DNA of 5,319 nucleotides from Nitrososphaerales archaeon TH703 (lineage in GTDB: Archaea; Thermoproteota; Nitrososphaeria; Nitrososphaerales; Nitrososphaeraceae), in the NCBI GenBank assembly GCA_014523525.1, contig JAATVL010000072.1, positions 1 to 5,319 on the forward strand, given 5' to 3'. The position numbers and the translations under genes are program-made. Shown here piece by piece: positions 1-4,483 of the stretch (position 1 is the first letter of the stretch; the number at the start of each line of letters is the position of its first letter). The notes beneath the pieces were generated by a model. That model made no database searches. It was not told the origin of the DNA and worked only from the letters and a program-made list of their open reading frames with translations.

Positions 1-519
1 GAAATAGATTCAATAGCCCCAGTTAGAGGAATGGGCGGAGATAGTATGGTTACAGAAAGAGTAGTGTCACAATTGCTTACAGAATTAGATGGTATCCAGT
101 CACTTTCAGGAGTAGTAGTACTGGCTGCAACAAACAGAGCTGATATTATTGATACTGCATTGTTACGACCTGGGAGATTTGATAAAATCTTGTTAGTTCC
201 GTTACCCGATAAATTAGCTAGACAAAAAATATTGGAGATACACAGTAAGGATAAGCCACTTGGTTCAGATGTTGACTTGTCCAAAATCGCTGAAATGACG
301 GATGGTTTCAGTGGTGCTGACACCAGCTCTGTCGTTAATACAGCTGTATCATTAGTTCTACACGAATATCTCGCAAAATATCCCACACCCGAAGAAGCTG
401 CAAAACATGCATCAGAGGCGCATGTAATGATGAGGCATATTGAAGAGGGCGTCAAAAAGATTAAAGCGCAAAGAGAAGGTAAACCGGGAGAGAAAGTTTC
501 GGTTCAGTACTACAGATAA
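1..519 (+). CDS. cdc48: CDC48/VCP-like AAA+ ATPase, C-terminal part (5' truncated by window)
   Basis: The reading frame is open from base 1, so the gene starts before the window; 172 residues are visible. They begin in the Walker B region (EIDSIAP, with the preceding Asp outside). The AAA+ second region of homology follows: sensor 1 Asn at visible residue 45 (AATNR), arginine-finger candidates R56 and R59 in RPGRFD, and the GFSGAD motif at 102-107. This order and the [14 protein letters not shown] segment are typical of the D2 ring of archaeal CDC48, a hexameric ATP-driven unfoldase/segregase in the cytoplasm. The C-terminal tail (about 125-172) is helical, then basic, and ends Gln-Tyr-Tyr-Arg, which fits the hydrophobic-Tyr-X motif used to dock on the 20S proteasome. 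The N domain and D1 are not visible, so a single-ring paralogue cannot be excluded. It converges with the minus-strand ACT-domain gene across a 72-base gap. Confidence 0.93.
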   Translation, partial: EIDSIAPVRGMGGDSMVTERVVSQLLTELDGIQSLSGVVVLAATNRADIIDTALLRPGRFDKILLVPLPDKLARQKILEIHSKDKPLGSDVDLSKIAEMTDGFSGADTSSVVNTAVSLVLHEYLAKYPTPEEAAKHASEAHVMMRHIEEGVKKIKAQREGKPGEKVSVQYYR

Positions 520-539
520 TATCAGTTCCACTACTCTCA

Positions 540-548
540 TTTTCTTTT
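540..548 (+). terminator. Possible T-tract terminator after cdc48
   Basis: A TTTTCTTTT tract lies 21 bases after the stop codon of the CDC48-like gene, in the short gap before the end of the convergent gene. Archaeal RNA polymerase can terminate at T-rich non-template tracts without a hairpin, and none is obvious here. In an AT-rich genome this is weak evidence. Confidence 0.3.
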
Positions 549-591
549 GGATTTGATTATCACAATCTGTGAAGGGAAATAGCAAGTAATC

Positions 592-1251
592 CTAATCAGG
601 GCTGTATAGTTTTTCTCTAATGACTTCAAACGCCTTAGCGGCATCATTCATACTTAAAATCAAAATTATTTCATTTTGTGAGAAAAAAGCGTTGTACAAA
701 GGAATACGGTTGTTGTGCAGTATGGAAAAAACAATTGAGAGTACTTCATATGTATTTTCTTTATCTGATTGAACAGTAATTGTAATTTTAGAAAGCCCAT
801 CTTTTATTTCTCCTGTAGCACCTTCGTTGGATGATTTGAACACACTTCGAATTTCTTCTATGTCTTCAGCAAACAGTCGAATTTGCTTGTTACTCCTGAA
901 CATATTGTATCCGCTGCCCAATTCAAATATCTCATCTAAGACTCGATAAACCTCATCGGTTTCATGGAAGTCAATATCAATAATACTGCCCGTGAGAGTC
1001 ATTCTGACTCCGTCGAAAACTGGGTGATATTTATAGTCAATTTCATCCAAAGAATCCGCAAATCGTTTTATAGCTACTACAAGGGTATTAATATTAACTT
1101 CGGATTTTGTTAGTTTTTCAACTTGTGGTTTAATTTTTTGTGCTAACGCCGTATAGTTTGCAATACCTGAGCTTAACGCCTGAAAAAATAACGTATTAGA
1201 ACTGATTATTTGTTTCACTGCATGAGGTACGGAAAAAGTTTGAGAATACAT
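592..1251 (-). CDS. ACT-domain protein with N-terminal helical domain
   Basis: The 219-residue protein starts at ATG. Residues 1-70 form a helical region with the pattern GIANYTALAQKI and later NINTLVVAIKRFAD, which I associate with a family of archaeal ACT-domain proteins of unknown role. Two ACT-like beta-alpha-beta segments follow: about 80-138 (VRMTLTGSIIDIDF then a helix and strand), and about 153-216, where IPLYNAF and SQNEIILILS resemble the ligand-interface strands of ACT domains. ACT domains usually bind amino acids or other small ligands and pass the signal to a partner domain. The N-terminal part may be a DNA-binding or dimerisation helix bundle, but no classical helix-turn-helix is certain. 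No catalytic domain is present, so this is probably a small-molecule sensor rather than an enzyme. It is transcribed alone, divergent from the unknown gene to its right. Confidence 0.75.
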   Translation of the reverse strand: MYSQTFSVPHAVKQIISSNTLFFQALSSGIANYTALAQKIKPQVEKLTKSEVNINTLVVAIKRFADSLDEIDYKYHPVFDGVRMTLTGSIIDIDFHETDEVYRVLDEIFELGSGYNMFRSNKQIRLFAEDIEEIRSVFKSSNEGATGEIKDGLSKITITVQSDKENTYEVLSIVFSILHNNRIPLYNAFFSQNEIILILSMNDAAKAFEVIREKLYSPD

Positions 1252-1266
1252 AAATTTAATGTATGC

Positions 1267-1283
1267 TATAAAAGTAATAAACC
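1267..1283 (-). promoter_or_regulatory. TATA-like region for the ACT-domain gene
   Basis: Read on the minus strand, TTTATTACTTTTATA precedes the ATG at 1251. It contains two overlapping TATA-like cores. The distal one (TTTATTA, 1277-1283) is about 29 nt from the start codon and would give a nearly leaderless mRNA. The proximal one (CTTTTATA, 1267-1274) is about 20 nt away, slightly too close. No Shine-Dalgarno is seen before the ATG. Confidence 0.4.
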
Positions 1284-1417
1284 TTTCTTCAATACCTAAA
1301 AATAATACTATATGTACGAAAACTTACAAAATGTTAGAATTCCTGTTTTGACATGCATGAACAATTGATATGAGATCAAATTAAGCTATATTGTTCTAAT
1401 GGAGTTGACAATTAGTC

Positions 1418-1428
1418 TTTTTAAGTAA
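1418..1428 (+). promoter_or_regulatory. TATA-like box TTTTTAAGTAA upstream of unknown small gene
   Basis: The box TTTTTAAGTAA closely matches the one before the TatD gene at 2302-2311. Its core A at 1423 is 24 nt from the TTG at 1447, the normal archaeal TATA-to-start distance for a leaderless transcript. It is only 15 nt from the TTG at 1438, which argues for the downstream start. Confidence 0.5.
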
Positions 1429-1446
1429 ATCAAAATATTGTCAGCA

Positions 1447-1731
1447 TTGACTAAGCGTGAATTTATTATAGATAACGGAAGGGAAAAAATTCAGGAATTG
1501 GGATATCTCCACAAAAATGTTGCAGTCAAATATCTTATGAAGAGGCGAAGGTCTCTTTTAATGACAAAGAATCTAGAAAAAGTAGAATCTCTTTTTGCTA
1601 ATCTTCCCAGAAAAATAAGCATAATTGGAAAGCAAATTACACATAATTATGAAGTAAATTGGGAAAGACAAGGGATAACCGAATTTGAAGGATCAAGATT
1701 TGTATTTAGTCTCAAGTCACTCGATAATTAA
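1447..1731 (+). CDS. Unrecognised small basic protein
   Basis: I do not recognise this family. From TTG at 1447 it encodes 94 residues; a longer form starting at TTG 1438 adds three (Met-Ser-Ala). I chose 1447 because the upstream TATA-like box is spaced for it. The protein has no signal peptide, membrane segment or cysteine pair. The N-terminal half is strongly basic and probably helical (KYLMKRRRSLLMTKNLEKVE); the second half looks beta-rich and ends in FEGSRFVFSLKSLDN. The basic helix would suit nucleic-acid or ribosome contact, but that is inference. It has its own promoter, is divergent from the ACT-domain gene, and is followed by a long gap, so it is probably a single-gene transcript. 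Codon use and base composition match the neighbours, which supports real coding. Confidence 0.6.
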   Translation: MTKREFIIDNGREKIQELGYLHKNVAVKYLMKRRRSLLMTKNLEKVESLFANLPRKISIIGKQITHNYEVNWERQGITEFEGSRFVFSLKSLDN

Positions 1732-1918
1732 ATCAAATACGAAAATAATAAAATTTTTCACTGGTTAGCAGTATGATTATCTTTTCCATATTGATACTCA
1801 AATCATGTCTTAGTACCATAGAATTCAAATTCCGTCAACGCATAGTAACTTTCTTTCATTAATAATAAAAATCAACATTCTGATGCTTACTAAAATAAAG
1901 AGATCAATATTCTTGTAC

Positions 1919-1927
1919 TTTTATAAG
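1919..1927 (+). promoter_or_regulatory. Orphan TATA-like box TTTTATAAG
   Basis: TTTTATAAG is a good archaeal TATA match with a symmetric TTATAA core, so it could direct transcription either way. A start about 26 nt downstream would lie near 1949. No substantial ORF begins there; the nearest are tiny frames at 1957 and 1961. It could serve a distal promoter for the winged-helix gene or a small RNA. Confidence 0.3.
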
Positions 1928-1987
1928 ATCACTTTAATTTCCATACAATCCTATCTATGAATGCCAGATTATGAATATCCAATCAAG

Positions 1988-2004
1988 ATTTGAGCAGTTC
2001 AAAT
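1988..2004. promoter_or_regulatory. Operator-like palindrome ATTTGA-N5-TCAAAT
   Basis: Two perfect 6-bp half-sites, ATTTGA and TCAAAT, flank a 5-bp spacer (GCAGT). Their centres are 11 bp apart, about one helical turn, as expected for a dimeric helix-turn-helix regulator. The site ends 14 bp before the TATA-like box at 2018. That is just upstream of the TFB-binding position, where archaeal activators or repressors often bind. The regulated gene would be the winged-helix protein, which makes autoregulation conceivable. Confidence 0.4.
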
Positions 2005-2017
2005 TATTTAGAAGAGT

Positions 2018-2029
2018 ATTTATAATATA
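2018..2029 (+). promoter_or_regulatory. TATA-like box for the winged-helix gene
   Basis: ATTTATAATATA is the best TATA-like element before the gene at 2069. It predicts a transcription start near 2048, giving a leader of about 21-33 nt depending on which start codon is used. A second weaker element (ATATAA, 2047-2052) lies closer to the gene. Confidence 0.45.
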
Positions 2030-2068
2030 CAATTAAACCAAATTAGCATATAACTGTAAATTCTGAAT

Positions 2069-2290
2069 TTGGTGAAACACTTGAAATATCCTATAAGAAA
2101 TATTGTGTTAGAAAAAATAAAAGAAGTAGGAAATTTGTCAGATAATGAGTTATTGAGTAATCTAGAAAAAGATGGCGTACAAATAACAGGGGCTGATTTA
2201 AACAAAACGTTACTCGATTTAGAAATATTTGGATTAGTAAGAGTAAGTTGGTTAACAAAAGAAAAAAGACGAATAGAACTAGTTACCTGA
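2069..2290 (+). CDS. Small winged-helix-like DNA-binding protein
   Basis: The 73-residue protein has a winged-helix pattern. A first helix (IRNIVLEKIKEVG) is followed by NLSDNELLSNLEKDG as helix 2 and turn, then GADLNKTLLDLEIFGLV as the recognition helix, and a beta wing with basic residues (VRVSWLTKEKRRIELV). I associate the 'KTLLDLEIFGLVRVSW' pattern with short winged-helix proteins of Nitrososphaeria, but its target is unknown. A transcriptional role is inferred from the fold only. The start is uncertain. TTG 2069 and GTG 2072 are open, and TTG 2081 is attractive because GGTGA at 2071-2075 would be a Shine-Dalgarno five bases upstream, giving a protein that begins MKYPIRN. An in-frame stop at 2057-2059 limits extension. 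It is followed by a T-tract and then the TatD gene. Confidence 0.7.
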   Translation: MVKHLKYPIRNIVLEKIKEVGNLSDNELLSNLEKDGVQITGADLNKTLLDLEIFGLVRVSWLTKEKRRIELVT

Positions 2291-2294
2291 AGGA

Positions 2295-2305
2295 TTTTTT
2301 ATTTT
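2295..2305 (+). terminator. T-tract terminator after the winged-helix gene
   Basis: TTTTTTATTTT begins four bases after the TGA stop. It is the strongest T-run in the window and a plausible archaeal intrinsic terminator. Its last four T residues also form the start of the TATA-like box of the TatD gene, so termination and initiation signals overlap. Confidence 0.45.
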
Positions 2306-2311
2306 AAGTAA
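2302..2311 (+). promoter_or_regulatory. TATA-like box TTTTAAGTAA for the TatD gene
   Basis: The core A at 2306 is exactly 26 nt from the TTG start at 2332, the spacing expected for a leaderless mRNA. The same sequence occurs at 1419-1428 before the unknown small gene. No Shine-Dalgarno precedes the start. Confidence 0.5.
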
Positions 2312-2331
2312 CTTGATTAATTCATAATCTT

Positions 2332-3123
2332 TTGTCAGATCTACTATCCAAAATGAGCTATATATTATACGATTCTCATATTCATCTTACTGATACTGTA
2401 TATGATAATTTTTTGTCGTCAATACTCATAACTTTGAGAGGAATGCGAATAAAAGCATGCTCTGTAACAGTAAACAATTCGACTTCATTAAAGGCAATAA
2501 AACTTTTTGAGGAAGTGAACATGCATAGTTTTGTCTATAATTTTGTTGGAATCCATCCACAATTCGCAGACGAAAATATTTCAATGTTTGAAGCAATTGT
2601 TACCTCAAATCTACACAGCATTAATGGAATTGGTGAAATAGGATTAGATCCTGCTTACTACAATCAACAAAAAAATACTGAAATATCACAAGTTCAGGTA
2701 TTCAATAAAATGTTATCTATTGCAGAAACATATGATAAACCCGTTTCAATACATTCTAGAAATTCACTAGACCAAATTCTGAATGTCTTGTCGGCGTATA
2801 ACCTGAAAAGAGTGTGCCTTCATTGGTTTGATGGAACTCCGCAGCAATTAGAGAAATCTCTTGATATGGGTCTGTATATTTCCTACGGTCCATCCATAGT
2901 ATATTCAAAGAAAAAACAAAGTCTTCTGAAATTAACAAATCAAAGCAGATTACTAATTGAAACCGATGGACCAGTAAGATATCCATCATGCTTTAAGAAT
3001 GTTATTACACTTCCAAGTTCAGCTCTCATGAGTGTCGTAAGAAGCATTTCGGAAGTTCTACGCTTACCTCCCAAGAACGTGATAGACACACTTGAAAAAA
3101 ACTCAATTTTATTCCTTGATTAG
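2332..3123 (+). CDS. TatD-family metal-dependent hydrolase (putative DNase)
   Basis: The 263-residue protein has the amidohydrolase-type TIM barrel of TatD at full family length. All expected metal ligands are visible: the HxH motif at H16 and H18 (DSHIHL), E102 in GEIGLD, H141 in VSIHSR, H164 in CLHWFDG, and D212 in IETDGP. H75 lies in the usual GIHP motif. TatD proteins use two divalent metals; characterised members are nucleases, including 3'-5' exonucleases and D-tyrosyl-tRNA deacylase-like enzymes, so the substrate here is open. It is cytoplasmic, with no signal peptide. TTG 2332 is chosen because of the TATA box 26 nt upstream; an internal ATG at 2353 would lose seven residues and still keep HxH. 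The name does not imply a link to Tat export in archaea. It lies upstream of S17e with a 63-base gap containing a new promoter. Confidence 0.9.
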   Translation: MSDLLSKMSYILYDSHIHLTDTVYDNFLSSILITLRGMRIKACSVTVNNSTSLKAIKLFEEVNMHSFVYNFVGIHPQFADENISMFEAIVTSNLHSINGIGEIGLDPAYYNQQKNTEISQVQVFNKMLSIAETYDKPVSIHSRNSLDQILNVLSAYNLKRVCLHWFDGTPQQLEKSLDMGLYISYGPSIVYSKKKQSLLKLTNQSRLLIETDGPVRYPSCFKNVITLPSSALMSVVRSISEVLRLPPKNVIDTLEKNSILFLD

Positions 3124-3149
3124 TATCTAAATATAGTTACTTGAATAAG

Positions 3150-3169
3150 GAAGGTATAAAATAGCCTTC
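3150..3169 (+). promoter_or_regulatory. S17e promoter: TATA box inside a short inverted repeat
   Basis: TATAAAATA at 3155-3163 is the clearest TATA box in the window. Its centre is about 28 nt before the TTG start of S17e, so the mRNA is probably leaderless or nearly so. It is flanked directly by GAAGG (3150-3154) and CCTTC (3165-3169), a 5-bp inverted repeat that could bind a regulator or simply be chance. The promoter probably drives at least S17e and the following ubiquitin-like gene. Confidence 0.55.
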
Positions 3170-3186
3170 TTGAATAGTCTCATATA

Positions 3187-3402
3187 TTGAATAGAGTTAA
3201 GAAACTTTCAACAGAGCTCTTAAACCGGTATCCAGATAAATTCAATGTTGATTTTCAACAAAATAAGAAAATAATAGATGAGATTGCAAAAGTTAAATCG
3301 AAAGAATTGAGAAATCAGATAGCCGGTTATATAGCTTCATATATCAACAAACAAACTAAAGAACAAAATAAGAAAATTGAACAAGATGTTGAAGAGACTT
3401 GA
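3187..3402 (+). CDS. rps17e: Small ribosomal subunit protein S17e
   Basis: The 71-residue protein matches the archaeal/eukaryotic S17e family. The signature pieces are RVKKLSTELLNRYPDKF (residues 3-19), then the Asp-Phe and Asn-Lys-Lys positions that follow it, and KSKELRNQIAGYIASYI (38-54). It is a component of the small ribosomal subunit and absent from bacteria, so it is good evidence for an archaeal origin. The tail (55-71) is charged and Lys/Glu-rich. TTG at 3187 is the only reasonable start, because an in-frame TAG lies at 3175-3177. The gene has its own TATA box and is followed after 22 bases by the ubiquitin-like gene on the same strand, which suggests cotranscription. Confidence 0.93.
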   Translation: MNRVKKLSTELLNRYPDKFNVDFQQNKKIIDEIAKVKSKELRNQIAGYIASYINKQTKEQNKKIEQDVEET

Positions 3403-3424
3403 TCATTAGGTAACTGGTAGGAAA

Positions 3425-3676
3425 TTGATTACATTAAGGCTATTAGGTTCCATCAAGAAATTTTGTGGTAAAGAGCATATTATTATTAATGAAAAGGAAA
3501 TTATGATATCAAATATATTTTCCATACTTAATCACAACATTGACAATTCTAACTTTATTGATAAAGAAAATCTTTTGATTTTGATTAATGGTGTAGATCT
3601 ATCAATATGCGGCGTTGATCAAAAAATCAAATCTGGAGACATTGTGACTATTGCGAATCTAATTCATGGCGGTTAA
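3425..3676 (+). CDS. Ubiquitin-like beta-grasp protein (MoaD/ThiS/Urm1/SAMP type)
   Basis: The 83-residue protein has the MoaD/ThiS beta-grasp pattern. A first strand (ITLRLLGSIKKFCG) is followed by the typical NLLILINGVDLS strand-turn (49-60), then GVDQKIKSGDIVTI (63-76), where Lys/Ser-Gly-Asp is the family's 'DGD'-like turn. It ends in an exposed Gly-Gly at 82-83, which an E1-like enzyme would adenylate. Such proteins act as sulfur carriers for molybdopterin, thiamine or tRNA thiolation, or as protein modifiers (archaeal SAMPs); the sequence alone does not decide. No E1-like or MoaE gene is in view. It lies 22 bases after S17e, with no TATA-like box at the right distance, so it is probably in the S17e operon. 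A weak GGTAGG lies just before the TTG start. The S17e and Cgi121 neighbours favour a translation or tRNA role. Confidence 0.85.
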   Translation: MITLRLLGSIKKFCGKEHIIINEKEIMISNIFSILNHNIDNSNFIDKENLLILINGVDLSICGVDQKIKSGDIVTIANLIHGG

Positions 3677-3679
3677 CTC

Positions 3680-3688
3680 TATTTAGTA
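3680..3688 (+). promoter_or_regulatory. Possible internal TATA-like box before cgi121
   Basis: TATTTAGTA is centred 26 nt before the ATG at 3710 and resembles the TTTTAAGTA boxes elsewhere in the window. It could give a leaderless cgi121 transcript in addition to readthrough from the S17e promoter. The match is weaker than the others. Confidence 0.3.
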
Positions 3689-3709
3689 GTTGACAATACT
3701 TAGCTTGAC

Positions 3710-4276
3710 ATGAAAGTAAAGATCAAAGCCATTAGTAACCTCTCATTGTATAAAATTGATTCGATTTTTGTAGCAATTATCTGTACAGATACTCTATTTG
3801 TTGCTGACATTGGAGTAACAATTGCGACATTTAGAAAGATGTTCCCAGACGTTATGATTCAGGGTATTAATCCAAGTTATATTTTTGGTAAAAGACATAT
3901 CTTTGAAGTAATAAAGATTATTTTGGAATGTAACAAGAGAAATATCAAAATTGCTAAAAAGTTGGAGATGGAACTTCTACTGAGAATTGTTTGTAGTAAT
4001 CAAGTCGATAAAGCAATTAATATCGGAGGGATAAAAAATAATGGTTCTGGATGTTTCATTTTATTTTCTGAAAAGAAACGTCCAATTATTGATTCGATAA
4101 AATATTTACGTAAAATGTTTGTCAAAGAAAATAGCTTTCTCTTGAATGCAACTAAAGAAAAAATGCTTGACTTGTGTGAAAGATTGCAGTTTCCATGTAG
4201 CAATTTTAATACAAAGGAATTTTTAAAAATTCTAACCGAAAAAGCAGCACTTGTTTCACAACAAGTATCCAATTAA
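3710..4276 (+). CDS. cgi121: KEOPS complex subunit Cgi121 (TPRKB homologue)
   Basis: The 188-residue protein resembles Cgi121. The segment QGINPSYIFGKRHIFEVIKI (51-70) matches the family's '..N...V....H...A' core, and MELLLRIVCSNQVDKAINI (87-105) with the following GGIKN matches its 'EIL.RASG..QI..AI...G' motif. A later strand (GCFILFSE, 114-121) and the C-terminal helix (FLKILTEKAALV) also fit. In archaea and eukaryotes Cgi121 binds the kinase Bud32 and helps recruit tRNA through its 3' CCA end. KEOPS (Kae1, Bud32, Pcc1, Cgi121) makes t6A37 in tRNAs reading ANN codons. The protein is somewhat longer than typical archaeal homologues (about 150 residues) because of an N-terminal extension of roughly 30 residues. 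ATG 3710 is chosen because an in-frame TAG lies at 3701-3703. Kae1, Bud32 and Pcc1 are not in the window. Confidence 0.83.
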   Translation: MKVKIKAISNLSLYKIDSIFVAIICTDTLFVADIGVTIATFRKMFPDVMIQGINPSYIFGKRHIFEVIKIILECNKRNIKIAKKLEMELLLRIVCSNQVDKAINIGGIKNNGSGCFILFSEKKRPIIDSIKYLRKMFVKENSFLLNATKEKMLDLCERLQFPCSNFNTKEFLKILTEKAALVSQQVSN

Positions 4277-4327
4277 GAATCAAAACTGTTAGACATTTCC
4301 TTATTAGCCATTATTTCAGTCATACAC

Positions 4328-4483
4328 TTAGCTTAAGGTAAATTTTCCTCTTAAGAGTAAAGCAATGATCGAAGCTCCAATAAATGTTGATATCACAAAA
4401 TAACCACCATAGATTTTACTATGCGTTATTTTTCTAATATGGTATGAAATATAGAAAGATTGTCGAAACTTCCATATATTCAT
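4328..4483 (-). CDS. Candidate single-helix membrane micro-ORF
   Basis: A 51-codon frame runs from ATG 4483 to TAA 4328 on the minus strand. After a basic N-terminal part (about residues 5-24) it encodes a clean hydrophobic helix, YGGYFVISTFIGASIIALLL (25-44), then Arg-Gly-Lys and a short polar end. Positive residues before and after a 20-residue hydrophobic core look like a one-pass membrane protein. The ORF fills most of the Cgi121-VOC gap and overlaps the first 40 bases of the VOC gene head to head, which counts against the full-length start. A GTG at codon 30 would leave only 22 residues. An AT-rich element near 4504-4512 is spaced like a TATA box, but this is weak. Function unknown; it may not be expressed. 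Confidence 0.35.
   Translation of the reverse strand: MNIWKFRQSFYISYHIRKITHSKIYGGYFVISTFIGASIIALLLRGKFTLS

Larger units (their letters stand above)
1732..2068. other. 337-base non-coding stretch with promoter and operator-like signals
   Basis: No convincing gene was found on either strand: reading frames are short and no tRNA-like cloverleaf is evident. The stretch holds a short A/T run (AAAATTTTT ending at 1758) that may terminate the preceding gene. It also holds an isolated TATA-like box at 1919-1927, a 17-bp hyphenated palindrome at 1988-2004, and a TATA-like box at 2018-2029. The length is large for this otherwise compact window, so a small untranslated RNA driven from about 1949 is possible but unproven. 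Confidence 0.5.

Noticed and set aside
1312..1368. 18-codon frame MYENLQNVRIPVLTCMNN in the divergent intergenic region
   Set aside because: It is too short, has no properly spaced promoter, and shows no composition signal that separates it from chance.
1961..1993. 10-codon frame MPDYEYPIKI downstream of the orphan TATA box
   Set aside because: Its start resembles the beginning of some small archaeal zinc-ribbon proteins, but no cysteines or continuation follow, so it is not supported as a gene.
2020..2205. 61-codon minus-strand frame opposite the winged-helix gene
   Set aside because: It is antisense to a better-supported gene and its promoter, with a composition (Phe/Ile/Ser-rich) expected from reverse translation of AT-rich coding DNA.
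2756..2989. 77-codon minus-strand frame inside the TatD gene
   Set aside because: It lies wholly within a gene that has all catalytic residues, and shows no domain or start signal of its own.
3690..3695. TTGACA bacterial -35-like sequence before cgi121 (a similar one near 1404)
   Set aside because: The gene content is archaeal, so sigma-factor promoters are not expected. No suitable -10 partner was judged meaningful.
4000..4272. 90-codon minus-strand frame inside cgi121
   Set aside because: It lies wholly antisense to the Cgi121 coding sequence and has no recognisable motif.
4332..4357. Two CTTAAG motifs, one in the palindrome CTCTTAAGAG
   Set aside because: Short AT-rich palindromes are common at this base composition, and these fall inside the candidate micro-ORF with no promoter nearby.
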